From assembly GCA_030054145.1 (NCBI GenBank), contig JASGCK010000006.1, positions 124,001-188,000 on the forward strand: a stretch of DNA of 64,000 nt, in the 5' to 3' direction. Positions 27,726-36,700 of this stretch are shown in pieces; within the stretch, counting starts at the first letter, position 1; every line of letters starts with the position of its first letter. The notes under the pieces were generated by a model. The model searched no databases. It saw only the letters and a list, made by a program, of their open reading frames with translations, and was not told the origin of the DNA. This DNA is from Cytophagales bacterium. GTDB taxonomy: Bacteria > Pseudomonadota > Gammaproteobacteria > Burkholderiales > Burkholderiaceae_C. A program made the position numbers and the translations under genes.

Positions 27726-28628
27726 ATGTCAATGACTAAACTAAACCTGTCCCGATTTGACTTTGTTTCGATTCGGTTAGCTGTGCTTTGTGCTCAGACA
27801 GAAAGCCTGACTACAGCCGCTAGGGAGTGTTATCTTGTGCTGCCAGCTGCGAGTAGACGCATCCGTGAGCTTGAGTTAGCAATTGGAAGTCAATTGTTTG
27901 AAAGGCATTCAAGAGGACTAAGGGTGACACCTGCTGGTCGTGTGTTTATGCGTAGAGGTTTATCACTTTTGCAAGAAATACAAGCAATGGGCAAAGAGCT
28001 AAATGATTTGCAACAAGGTGTTGTGCGTCATATTCAACTGTTTGCTGGATCAGCCGCGATTAGTCAATTCTTACCTCCGCTCATTGCCAGCTACTCGCGT
28101 GCAAATCCCGAGTTGCAAGTGGATTTGGAGGAGCGATTCTCAGAGCAAGTTGTTCTTGCCCTTCGCGAAGGGCAGGCAGATGTTGGCGTGTTTGTTGAGG
28201 GTGTGAATTGGGATGGGTTGGATGCGCAGCCATTTCGATCGGATGAGCTGGTGCTGATTTTCCCTCAAGGGCATCTGCTCTCAGGCAAAAAACCAATTGC
28301 GTTTGCTGACACATTAGATGAGCAGTGGATTAGCTTAAATCCTGGTGCGGCAATGCTACAGCAGCAACTCATCGCGGCGAATGGGCTAGGTAAGCCGCTC
28401 AAACTTCGTATGCAGGTCAACAGTTTTGATGCAGTCAGCCACATGGTGTCCTCAGGTTTGGGGATCGCGATGCTACCAAAAACCTCTGCGCTACCGCTCC
28501 TCAAAAGTATGAATCTCAGTTGGCGTCCGCTTAAGGACGAGTGGACCAAGAGACGGTTGTTGGTTGGTATTCGGAAAGGCGCAGATGCAGACGTTCAAGC
28601 ATTCAGAGATTACCTGCTTTTGCCTTAG
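27726..28628 (+). CDS. LysR-type transcriptional regulator
   Basis: A 300-residue regulator. The N-terminal winged helix-turn-helix is seen in FDFVSIRLAVLCAQTESL through ASRRIRELELAIGSQLFERH, followed by an effector-binding domain from residue 90. The frame starts upstream inside the terminator, so the ATG at 27726 is taken. It lies just before and on the same strand as the CoA-transferase cluster, which it probably controls; such regulators usually respond to a pathway acid or CoA ester. Confidence 0.92.
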   Translation: MSMTKLNLSRFDFVSIRLAVLCAQTESLTTAARECYLVLPAASRRIRELELAIGSQLFERHSRGLRVTPAGRVFMRRGLSLLQEIQAMGKELNDLQQGVVRHIQLFAGSAAISQFLPPLIASYSRANPELQVDLEERFSEQVVLALREGQADVGVFVEGVNWDGLDAQPFRSDELVLIFPQGHLLSGKKPIAFADTLDEQWISLNPGAAMLQQQLIAANGLGKPLKLRMQVNSFDAVSHMVSSGLGIAMLPKTSALPLLKSMNLSWRPLKDEWTKRRLLVGIRKGADADVQAFRDYLLLP

Positions 28629-28697
28629 CAAAATGATAAGACTGCCTGAATGAGTAACAAATAGACTAAAACCAACATCCACAGCACACTAGGCTGG

Positions 28698-29927
28698 ATG
28701 AATCAAACACTTCACTTTGCTAATCAGTCGGCTTTTGCATTGGCAGGGTTAAAGGTCTTGGAATTAGGGCAGCTCATTGCGGGGCCATTTGCAGCAAAAA
28801 CACTTGCTGATTTTGGGGCTGAAGTTATTAAGGTTGAGCCTCCAGTAAGTGGTGATCCACTGCGCAAATGGCGGATGCTTAAAGACGGCACATCGGTTTG
28901 GTGGCAAGTTCAGTCGCGTAATAAGCGATCTTTGGCTCTTGACTTGCGCACTCCAGAGGGACAAGAGTTAATACGGCTTCTGGCGTGCGAGTCTGATGTT
29001 TTGATTGAAAATTTCCGACCTGGTGCTTTAGAAGGGTGGGGATTGTCGCCAGAAAATTTAATGGAACTTAATCCGCGCTTGATTGTGCTGCGTATTAGTG
29101 GATATGGTCAAACAGGTCCTTACCGCAACCGCCCTGGCTTTGGCGTTATTGGCGAGGCAATGGGTGGCTTAAGACACCTAACGGCCGAGCCTGGTCGTGT
29201 TCCAGTGAGAGTTGGCGTGAGTATTGGGGATACCTTGGCCGCTTTGCACGGTGTGATTGGCATTTTGCTGGCGTTGCAGCACCGTCATACCACGGGACAA
29301 GGTCAAGTAATTGACGTGGCCTTGTATGAAGCCGTTTTTAATTGCATGGAAAGTCTACTGCCTGAATACAGCGCTTTTGGCGCGGTGCGTGCCCCAGCTG
29401 GAAGTTCGCTCCCAGGTATCGCTCCTACTAACGCTTATCTCTGCAAAGGAGGCGGGTACGCATTAATTGCAGGTAACGGCGATAGTATTTTTAAGCGCTT
29501 GATGACATTAATTGGTCGCGATGACCTCGCCAAAGAGGAGGCTTTGGCAGATAACGCAGGGCGCGTGGCGAGAGTTGAAGAGTTAGACAAGGCCATTGGT
29601 GCATGGACGGCTCAGCGAACTGTGGCGGAGGTGCTTGATATGTTAGATGCCGCTTCCGTTCCAGCAGGTCGGATCTATAACGTTGCTGATATTGCGGCTG
29701 ACCCCCATTACGCAGCTAGAGAAATGCTTCAGCACATTCAACTTTCAGATGGCAATCAGTTAACGGTTCCTGGTGTAGTTCCCAAACTCTCAAAAACTCC
29801 AGGTCAACATCGCTATAACGCGCCAGCATTAGGGCAAGACACCGATGAAATTTTGGAAGAAATAGGGCTCACGACAGAGCAAATTCAAAAACTAAAGGCA
29901 ATTGGTATCGTGGGAGGTGCGGTATGA
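28698..29927 (+). CDS. type III CoA-transferase (CaiB/BaiF family)
   Basis: A 409-residue enzyme that moves CoA between carboxylic acids. VLELGQLIAGPFAAKTLADF and the segment DLRTPEGQELIRLLA are typical. In context it probably activates a dicarboxylic or hydroxy acid with succinyl- or acetyl-CoA before cleavage by the lyase encoded next. Its stop overlaps the lyase start as ATGA, so expression is coupled. Confidence 0.9.
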   Translation: MNQTLHFANQSAFALAGLKVLELGQLIAGPFAAKTLADFGAEVIKVEPPVSGDPLRKWRMLKDGTSVWWQVQSRNKRSLALDLRTPEGQELIRLLACESDVLIENFRPGALEGWGLSPENLMELNPRLIVLRISGYGQTGPYRNRPGFGVIGEAMGGLRHLTAEPGRVPVRVGVSIGDTLAALHGVIGILLALQHRHTTGQGQVIDVALYEAVFNCMESLLPEYSAFGAVRAPAGSSLPGIAPTNAYLCKGGGYALIAGNGDSIFKRLMTLIGRDDLAKEEALADNAGRVARVEELDKAIGAWTAQRTVAEVLDMLDAASVPAGRIYNVADIAADPHYAAREMLQHIQLSDGNQLTVPGVVPKLSKTPGQHRYNAPALGQDTDEILEEIGLTTEQIQKLKAIGIVGGAV

Positions 29928-30865
29928 GACAACGGATTTATTTCAATGAAGTGGTAACGCGTGATGGCTTTCAAATGGAGTCCGTGTTTATCCCAACCGA
30001 TACCAAAGTTGAGTTGATTAATGAATTGAGTCAATGCGGGTATGCAAAGATAGAAGTGACATCCTTTACCTCGGCCAAAGCTATCCCCATGCTACGCGAT
30101 GCGGAAGAAGTTATGGGCAGAATCCAAAGAGTGCAGGGTGTTGAATACACAGTTTTAATTCCAAATATCAGAGGTGCCGAGCGGGCAATGGATGTCAAAC
30201 CTGATGAATTTAATTTAGTCATGTCAACCTCAGAGACTCACAATTTGTCCAATCTGCGTATGCCAAGGAAAAAAAGTTTCATTTCTCTCCGTGAAGTGAT
30301 TGAAAAATTTGGCAACCAAGTACCGATCAATGTGTCCTTGTCGGCTTGTTTTGGATGCCCCATGGAGGGTGAGGTGCCACAACAAGAGGTTTTGCAATGG
30401 GCGGAAAAATTTTCAGATTTAGGTGTCCGTGGTTTAACCATCTGCGACACCACGGGCATGGCACAACCTGAGCAAGTTGCTAGGATGTGTGAAGCACTGC
30501 AAAAACGCTTCTCTAAGCTTCAGATAACGCTTCATTTCCACAATACACGGGGCATGGGGTTGGCCAACGTCTTAGCATCTGTTCAATCTGGAGTTGCTCG
30601 ATTTGATGCTTCACTGGGCGGTTTGGGTGGCTGCCCTTACGCCCCAGGGGCTAGTGGCAATATCAGCAGCGAAGATGCCATTCATATGTTAGACGCAATG
30701 GGTTATCAAACTGGAGTTGATTTGTCCCGTTTGCTGCCTATTGCACGTCAGATACCCACTATCGTGTCCCATGAAGTTCCAGGGCAAGTTGCCAAAAGTG
30801 GGCGCATCACAGATTTACATCCTGCTCCAGCCTATGTGACTGATTTACTAAAGGAAATTTCATGA
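29924..30865 (+). CDS. hydroxymethylglutaryl-CoA lyase-like enzyme
   Basis: HMGL-type TIM barrel of 313 residues. NEVVTRDGFQ carries the metal-binding Asp, HFHNTRGMG the two His, and GGLGGCPYAPGASGN the catalytic Cys loop. It should cleave a 3-hydroxy-3-methylacyl-CoA such as HMG-CoA to a keto acid and acetyl-CoA. The exact substrate is not readable; citramalyl-CoA or a longer homologue is possible. Confidence 0.9.
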   Translation: MRQRIYFNEVVTRDGFQMESVFIPTDTKVELINELSQCGYAKIEVTSFTSAKAIPMLRDAEEVMGRIQRVQGVEYTVLIPNIRGAERAMDVKPDEFNLVMSTSETHNLSNLRMPRKKSFISLREVIEKFGNQVPINVSLSACFGCPMEGEVPQQEVLQWAEKFSDLGVRGLTICDTTGMAQPEQVARMCEALQKRFSKLQITLHFHNTRGMGLANVLASVQSGVARFDASLGGLGGCPYAPGASGNISSEDAIHMLDAMGYQTGVDLSRLLPIARQIPTIVSHEVPGQVAKSGRITDLHPAPAYVTDLLKEIS

Positions 30866-31254
30866 TTGATCACCTTGATCATTTGGTATTGACCACCGCA
30901 CGTGAAGCTGCGTGTATTGATTTTTATACACGTGTACTGGGTATGCAACTTGAAACGTTTGTAGGGGGAACGCCTTCTGTAGAACGTCGTGCTTTTAAGT
31001 TTGGCAGGCAAAAAATAAACATTCATGTTCAAGGATCTGAGTTTGAGCCCAAAGCACATTTACCTGTCCCTGGTGCGTTGGATCTGTGCTTTATCGTTAA
31101 GTGCTCCTTGGATGATGTTATGAAACGTTTAGCCATTTACCAATGGCCCATTATTGAAGGTCCAGTTATTCGGACTGGTGCCACAGGAAAAATCCAATCG
31201 GTTTACGTCCGTGACCCAGACTTTAATCTGGTCGAGCTGTCTGTTTTGTTCTAA
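30862..31254 (+). CDS. VOC-fold (glyoxalase/dioxygenase) protein
   Basis: A 130-residue single VOC domain. HLVLTT at the start and LVELSVLF at the end hold the His and Glu usually used for metal. Relatives include glyoxalases, epimerases and fosfomycin-type enzymes. The ATGA overlap with the lyase gene ties it to the same pathway, perhaps as an epimerase or isomerase of the substrate (inference). Confidence 0.85.
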   Translation: MIDHLDHLVLTTAREAACIDFYTRVLGMQLETFVGGTPSVERRAFKFGRQKINIHVQGSEFEPKAHLPVPGALDLCFIVKCSLDDVMKRLAIYQWPIIEGPVIRTGATGKIQSVYVRDPDFNLVELSVLF

Positions 31255-31277
31255 ATTTTCAAAATAAAGGGGTAAAT

Positions 31278-32249
31278 ATGAAGAAAAAATCAGTATGGAT
31301 GGTAACCTGTTCGTTATTGCTCATGACTTCGTTTGTGATGGCGCAAAGCAAGTATCCAGAGAGGCCGATCACCATTGTGGTTCCTAGTGCGCCAGGTGGC
31401 TCAACCGACTTCACAGCCCGTTTGATTGCTGAACCTTTATCTCGCGCTTTGGGTCAACCTATAGTGATTGATAACAAAGCAGGTGCGGCAGGCAATATTG
31501 GCAATCAATTTGTGGCTAAAGCAAAACCTGATGGCTACACCTTGTTATTGGCTTATAGTGGTTATCAGGTCGGAAACCCTCATCTTTTTAAAAAATCGGG
31601 GTGGGATCCAATAAAAGATTTTGCGCCCATAGCGATGCTCACGAGAGCGCCGCAAATATTGGCGACGAAGGAAAACTTGCCTGCCAACAATTTGCGCGAA
31701 TTGATTAGCTATGCCAAAACACACCCCAACAAGCTGAATTACGCCTCTTCGGGCAATGGTTCAATTCAGCACATTGCAGGCGAGTTATTCAAACAGATGA
31801 CTGGTACATCAATACAGCACATCCCTTATAAAGGAGCGGGGCCTGCTGTACAGGATCTGCTGGGTGGTCAAGTGGATTTGTTTTTCACAACCCCTGCATC
31901 CGTCGTGGGGCATATTAAATCAGGAAAACTGAAAGGATTAATGGTAACTAGCAATGCGAGGTTAGCCTCTTTGCCACTAGTCCCAACTAGTAAAGAGGCA
32001 GACTTGAAAGAATTTACTATTGATTCATGGTTTGCACTGTATGCGCCAGCTGGAACATCCGTTGAGATCATTAATCAAATTAATGCAGAGATTGCCAAAA
32101 TCCTCAAGATGCCCGAGATTAGGAAAAGGGCGGAGGAGGCGGGTACATTGGTTGATTACATGGAGCCAGCGCAATTAGGTGAATACACCCGTAAAGAACT
32201 TGATTATTGGGGGCGCGTTATTCGTTCAGCAAATATTTCTGCTGAATAG
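31278..32249 (+). CDS. Bug-family (TctC-like) periplasmic binding protein
   Basis: A 323-residue solute receptor with a signal peptide ending VMAQ and the Bug segments ITIVVPSAPGGSTDFTAR, DNKAGAAGNIG and YASSGNGSIQHIAGE. Bug proteins bind carboxylates. No TctA/TctB membrane partners are encoded here, the usual orphan situation in Burkholderiales. It is last in the CoA-transferase cluster and overlaps the 3' end of convergent ribE by 32 bases. Confidence 0.93.
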   Translation: MKKKSVWMVTCSLLLMTSFVMAQSKYPERPITIVVPSAPGGSTDFTARLIAEPLSRALGQPIVIDNKAGAAGNIGNQFVAKAKPDGYTLLLAYSGYQVGNPHLFKKSGWDPIKDFAPIAMLTRAPQILATKENLPANNLRELISYAKTHPNKLNYASSGNGSIQHIAGELFKQMTGTSIQHIPYKGAGPAVQDLLGGQVDLFFTTPASVVGHIKSGKLKGLMVTSNARLASLPLVPTSKEADLKEFTIDSWFALYAPAGTSVEIINQINAEIAKILKMPEIRKRAEEAGTLVDYMEPAQLGEYTRKELDYWGRVIRSANISAE

Positions 32250-32862
32250 ATGCTGATAGCATCCGCTCAACATACCGCGCCATCAGATCAATTTCTAAAT
32301 TCACTTTTATGCCGGGCTTGAGATCACCAAGCGCGGTGTTTTCAATGGTGTGCGGGATAAGGTTGATGCTGATTTCGCAGCCCGCGCCAAGATCGCGGAC
32401 GCTATTCGTGGTGAGGCTCACGCCGTTAATCGTTGCCGAGCCTTTGGTGGCTAGGAACTTAGCAAGTGTTGCTGGGCACAAGATTCGTAGCTCCCAGCTC
32501 TCGCCAACCAGAGTAAAGTGAGTCACTTCGCCTACGCCATCCACATGGCCGCTGACGATGTGACCACCCAAGCGGTCATTTGCACGCAGTGCTTTCTCTA
32601 AATTGATGCGCCCCAGTTTGTTGAAGCTGGCCGTTTTGCTGAGCGATTCGGCTGAAATATCAATCGTGAATTGATCAGTGCTGGCGTCAAAAGTCGTGAC
32701 CGTCATGCACGCGCCGTTCAGAGCAATGCTGTCGCCCAATCCGACATCCGCTAAATAGCCTACAGGCGCCTGGATGGTGAGTCGCTTGCCAAAGCTGTCA
32801 TTTTTCCCTAGGTTTTTGATTGTGGTGATGCTGCCAACACCTGTGATAATACCTGTAAACAT
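32218..32862 (-). CDS. ribE: riboflavin synthase alpha chain
   Basis: A 214-residue enzyme made of two similar lumazine-binding halves. MFTGIITGVGSI opens the first, and AMT-type NGACMTVT follows; the second half begins near FTGIIT-like GHIVSGHVDGVGEV. It dismutates two 6,7-dimethyl-8-ribityllumazine to riboflavin. It follows ribD by 8 bases; no FMN riboswitch is seen upstream. Confidence 0.95.
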   Translation of the reverse strand: MFTGIITGVGSITTIKNLGKNDSFGKRLTIQAPVGYLADVGLGDSIALNGACMTVTTFDASTDQFTIDISAESLSKTASFNKLGRINLEKALRANDRLGGHIVSGHVDGVGEVTHFTLVGESWELRILCPATLAKFLATKGSATINGVSLTTNSVRDLGAGCEISINLIPHTIENTALGDLKPGIKVNLEIDLMARYVERMLSASIQQKYLLNE

Positions 32863-32870
32863 TGATTTAT

Positions 32871-34055
32871 CTATTTGATTTTATTTGCTATTTTTCTTGC
32901 AATAATGCGCAGATCAGCGCCAATTCGATCCACTGAATGATAGCGCAGCTTGGGCGTTTGAGCCAGCGATTCATGCGTGCCAAGGTTCGCAATGCCTTGT
33001 CCTGCGCCCATGAGTTGAGCGTTTTGGTAAAGCAAAAGCTCATCGACCAAGCCCGCGCGCCAAAACGAACCGTTCAGTTTGAAGCCTGCCTCGACGTGCA
33101 GCTCGTTGATTTGCCGCTTGCCAAGATCCACGAGCAGGGCTGTCAAATCAACTTTGCCTGTTGGGTTGGGCGTATGAATAACTTCAGCGCCCAGTAGCTC
33201 CAAAGCTTTCACTTTGTTGGCGACGGCAGGATGGGTCAGATCGGCAGCGGTGTAAATCCAGATGGGGCGAGGCTTGCCGGAGATTGTTACTTGAAAAATG
33301 TGGGCTGATAAGGGCACCTCCAGCTTGCTATCCACTAAAACCAGCGTTGGCTGGCGCGGCGTGGCTACATGGCGCACATCAAGGCTTGGATTGTCCGCCA
33401 GCACCGTGCCAATGCCTGTGAGCACTGCACAGGCGCGGGCGCGCCAGTGGTGTCCGTCGATACGCGCCGCTTCGCCTGTAATCCACTGACTCTGCCCATT
33501 GGGTAGGGCAGTGATGCCGTCTAGCGACGCAGCCGCTTTCATGCGCACCCAAGGCAGGCCTTGATTGTCTCCTGCGGTCATGCGCTTGATAAATCCGATA
33601 TTGAGTTCCAGAGCTTGCGCAGCACCATCACCCATGTCAACTTGAATCCCCGCCGTCTTTAGCGCGGCAAAACCTCGCCCTGCCACGAGCGGATTGGGAT
33701 CTTTCAAGCTTGCAACGACTCTGTCCAAGCCACTATTGATAAGGGCTTGCGAGCATGCCCCCGTGCGACCCTTATGCGAACAGGGCTCTAGCGTGACATA
33801 GGCTGTGGTGCCTTTTGGCAATTGACCTGCGGTGAGATGACCTTTGGCCGTGGCATCGCGAAGCGCCATCACTTCGGCGTGGGCTTGGCCTGCTCTTTGC
33901 GTTTGGCCTTCGCCAATCACTAAGCCATCCTCGCGGACAAGTACACAGCCGACTCGGGGGTTAGGTGAGGTGAGATAGAGCGCTGATTCGGCCAAGGCCA
34001 GTGCCCGCGCCATGTGCAGACTGGGTGTCGCTTGAGGCAAATCGGCACTTGTCAC
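32871..34055 (-). CDS. ribD: riboflavin biosynthesis deaminase/reductase
   Basis: Bifunctional protein of 394 residues. The N-terminal deaminase has the zinc site HAEVMAL and [15 protein letters not shown]; the C-terminal reductase begins near residue 160 ([16 protein letters not shown]). It carries out the second and third steps after GTP ring opening. The start is a GTG overlapping the nrdR stop as GTGA; an ATG 42 bases further in is the alternative. Confidence 0.94.
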   Translation of the reverse strand: MTSADLPQATPSLHMARALALAESALYLTSPNPRVGCVLVREDGLVIGEGQTQRAGQAHAEVMALRDATAKGHLTAGQLPKGTTAYVTLEPCSHKGRTGACSQALINSGLDRVVASLKDPNPLVAGRGFAALKTAGIQVDMGDGAAQALELNIGFIKRMTAGDNQGLPWVRMKAAASLDGITALPNGQSQWITGEAARIDGHHWRARACAVLTGIGTVLADNPSLDVRHVATPRQPTLVLVDSKLEVPLSAHIFQVTISGKPRPIWIYTAADLTHPAVANKVKALELLGAEVIHTPNPTGKVDLTALLVDLGKRQINELHVEAGFKLNGSFWRAGLVDELLLYQNAQLMGAGQGIANLGTHESLAQTPKLRYHSVDRIGADLRIIARKIANKIK

Positions 34056-34501
34056 CGTTTGACCTCATCGACCAAGGCGCGGAATTCGTCTATGTCCTCA
34101 AAGCTTCGGTACACACTGGCAAAGCGCACGTAGGCGACTTTGTCGAGTTTTTTGAGTTCGCGCATGACCAGCTCGCCAATGCGTCCGCTAGCCACTTCGC
34201 GCAAACCCGCACTCATCAGTTTGTCTTCGATGCGCTCAATCGCCGAATCAATTTGCTCGGTACTGACGGGGCGTTTGCGCAGTGCGATGTGCAGCGAGCC
34301 ACTCAGTTTGTCGCGCTGGTATTCGATGCGGCGACCGTCTTTTTTAACAATCCACGGGAAGCTGACATCTGGGCGCTCGTAGGTGGTGAAGCGCTTTTCG
34401 CATGAGCCGCAAACACGGCGGCGGCGGACGAATTCGCCTTCTTCTGCCACCCGCGTCTCCATCACTTGGGTCTCAGGATGGGAGCAAAACGGGCAGCGCA
34501 C
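34052..34501 (-). CDS. nrdR: transcriptional repressor NrdR
   Basis: A 149-residue regulator of ribonucleotide reductase genes. A zinc ribbon (CPFCSH near residue 3 and CGSCEKRF near residue 31) precedes an ATP-cone that senses ATP and dATP ([18 protein letters not shown]). It starts with GTG. The glyA, nrdR, ribD order is common in proteobacteria. Confidence 0.95.
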   Translation of the reverse strand: MRCPFCSHPETQVMETRVAEEGEFVRRRRVCGSCEKRFTTYERPDVSFPWIVKKDGRRIEYQRDKLSGSLHIALRKRPVSTEQIDSAIERIEDKLMSAGLREVASGRIGELVMRELKKLDKVAYVRFASVYRSFEDIDEFRALVDEVKR

Positions 34502-34518
34502 AGCGGTTAGCGAGCTTC

Positions 34519-35763
34519 TTATTGGTAGACGGGAAAGCGCGTGGTCAGCGCGTGGACTTTTGCGCGAACGGCTGCAATCGCTGCTTCGTCTTGTGCGCCT
34601 TCCAAAACATCGGCAACCAAATTGGCTGTTAAGCGAGCTTCTTCGTCTTTGAAGCCGCGCGTTGTCATGGCGGGCGAGCCAATGCGGATGCCGCTGGTGA
34701 CCATTGGCTTTTCGGGGTCGTTCGGGATAGCGTTTTTATTGACGGTGATGTGCGCTCGTCCAAGCGCTGCATCGGCTTCTTTGCCTGTAATGCCTTTGGC
34801 GCGTAAATCCACCAGCATCAGGTGACTTTGCGTGCCGCCACTGACGATGCGCAGGCCACGCTCCGTCAAGGTGTTTGCCATGATGCTGGCGTTTTTAATC
34901 ACTTGCTGTTGGTAAATTTTGAACTCGGGCGAGAGCGCTTCTTTGAAGGCCACCGCTTTAGCCGCAATCACGTGCATCAGCGGACCACCTTGCAGACCTG
35001 GGAAGATGGCGCTGTTGATAGCGCGTTCGTGTTCCGCTTTCATCAAAATGAGACCGCCGCGTGGGCCGCGCAAGGTTTTGTGTGTGGTCGATGTGACGAC
35101 ATCCGCGTGCGGCACCGGGCTTGGATAAACACCCGCCGCAATCAAACCCGCGTAATGCGCCATGTCCACCATGAAGATCGCGCCAACTTCTTTGGCGATT
35201 TTGGCAAACCGCGCAAAGTCAATGTGTAGGCTATAAGCAGAAGCGCCCGCAATGATGAGTTTGGGTTTGGATTCGCGAGCGGTGCGCTCCATCGCCTCGT
35301 AGTCGATTTCTTCGCGGGCGTTCAGACCATAGCTCACCACGTTAAACCATTTGCCACTCATGTTCAGTGCCATACCGTGCGTGAGGTGTCCGCCTTCAGC
35401 CAGACTCATGCCCATGATGGTGTCACCAGGTTTGAGGAACGCCAAAAACACAGCTTCATTCGCCGACGCGCCGCAGTGAGGCTGTACGTTGGCCGCTTCA
35501 GCGCCAAACAGCTCTTTCAGTCGATCAATAGCGAGTTGCTCGACCACGTCCACGTATTCGCAGCCACCGTAATAACGCTTACCTGGATAGCCTTCGGCAT
35601 ACTTGTTTGTTAACTGGGAGCCTTGGGCATCCAAAACCGCTGGCGAAGTGTAATTTTCACTCGCAATCAGCTCAATATGTTGCTCTTGGCGCTGATGCTC
35701 GGCTTGTATGGCGGCAAAAATTTCTGGGTCAGCTTGTTGGGTCAGGATGTTGCGCTGGTACAT
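34519..35763 (-). CDS. glyA: serine hydroxymethyltransferase
   Basis: PLP enzyme of 414 residues that interconverts serine and glycine with tetrahydrofolate. The PLP lysine lies in [12 protein letters not shown], and [13 protein letters not shown] and PHCGASAN are family segments. It starts 62 bases after the lytic transglycosylase gene on the same strand and leads into nrdR, ribD and ribE. Confidence 0.97.
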   Translation of the reverse strand: MYQRNILTQQADPEIFAAIQAEHQRQEQHIELIASENYTSPAVLDAQGSQLTNKYAEGYPGKRYYGGCEYVDVVEQLAIDRLKELFGAEAANVQPHCGASANEAVFLAFLKPGDTIMGMSLAEGGHLTHGMALNMSGKWFNVVSYGLNAREEIDYEAMERTARESKPKLIIAGASAYSLHIDFARFAKIAKEVGAIFMVDMAHYAGLIAAGVYPSPVPHADVVTSTTHKTLRGPRGGLILMKAEHERAINSAIFPGLQGGPLMHVIAAKAVAFKEALSPEFKIYQQQVIKNASIMANTLTERGLRIVSGGTQSHLMLVDLRAKGITGKEADAALGRAHITVNKNAIPNDPEKPMVTSGIRIGSPAMTTRGFKDEEARLTANLVADVLEGAQDEAAIAAVRAKVHALTTRFPVYQ

Positions 35764-35825
35764 GGTTCAATAAAAATAATTAAATAGATAGACGAAAAGA
35801 AGCGATTGAAAGTGGCTGTTGCCTG

Positions 35826-36500
35826 TTACTTCAGAGCAACTTGAATCTTGATCTGACCTTTAGCTGCGTCGCGCATCCGTTCTTGCTCTTGCAAAACTTT
35901 CGCTGTATAGCCGCCATCGTCATTGCTGGTTGTTCCAAGGTATTGCCTAAGCCCGCCCTCAATAGAACCCGCTTTGGCAATACAGTCAACGAGTACTTTT
36001 GTCCCCACGCGCAGATTGCTGAGCGGATCAAAAGCGGCTAATTTACCGCCAAAATGCTCGTATTTTTCACTGTGTACCTTGGTCATCACTTGCATGAGAC
36101 CTTGCGCGCCTACAGGACTTTGGGCAAAAGGATTAAAACCTGACTCAATGGCCATCACCGCCAAAATGAGCGTGGGTTCTAGCCGCACTTTGCGCCCTGT
36201 CTCGTATGCCTGAGCAACGATAGCGCCAATAGGTTCAGGCGCAACCCGATATTTTTTGCTTAACCACTGCGTTAAGTTCGCTTGTTCTTTAGGCAGGTGG
36301 CTGGGATTAGCAGCCGTGACGCGCTCAATAGCATCCAATTCAACCCCCAGTCCCGTATGCTCTTCTTGGCGCTCTTGTAGCCAGCTGAGTAAATGCCATT
36401 CGCTGACGTTGCGCCAGTCGGGGTGGAATAAAAGCGTCGCGACAGCCATGATCACCAGTAAGCCAAATACAGAGAGGGAACGATGAAGGTTTTTTAACAT
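35826..36500 (-). CDS. lytic transglycosylase, membrane anchored
   Basis: A 224-residue Slt-type muramidase. A transmembrane or signal segment lies at residues 10-27 (LSVFGLLVIMAVATLLF). The catalytic Glu is in MAIESGFNP, followed by GAQGLMQVM and the Tyr-containing C-terminal helix. It cuts the glycan strand with 1,6-anhydro ends, acting in the periplasm. A 200-base gap separates it from the divergent DUF349 gene. Confidence 0.9.
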   Translation of the reverse strand: MLKNLHRSLSVFGLLVIMAVATLLFHPDWRNVSEWHLLSWLQERQEEHTGLGVELDAIERVTAANPSHLPKEQANLTQWLSKKYRVAPEPIGAIVAQAYETGRKVRLEPTLILAVMAIESGFNPFAQSPVGAQGLMQVMTKVHSEKYEHFGGKLAAFDPLSNLRVGTKVLVDCIAKAGSIEGGLRQYLGTTSNDDGGYTAKVLQEQERMRDAAKGQIKIQVALK

Positions 36501-36700
36501 TAGGGTTTACACGTACAAAGACGTGCTTTTGTTGAAACGAGCGAAGTTTATCCGCAAAAATCACGAAATTCAAAATTCGCACACTGATTATATGAACAGT
36601 TTTTGTTTGTGCTCTAAATAGGCCTCATCAATGACAAAGCCATCAAACTACGCGAAAATAACGGGTTCGCTCATTTAACCTTTTCCTCATTTTCCTTGTA

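Noticed and set aside
32863-32870. FMN riboswitch in the rib operon
   Set aside because: ribD, ribE and nrdR are spaced by 8 bases or overlap, leaving no room.
35764-35825. Possible glycine riboswitch before glyA
   Set aside because: The gap is only 62 bases and shows no tandem aptamer structure.
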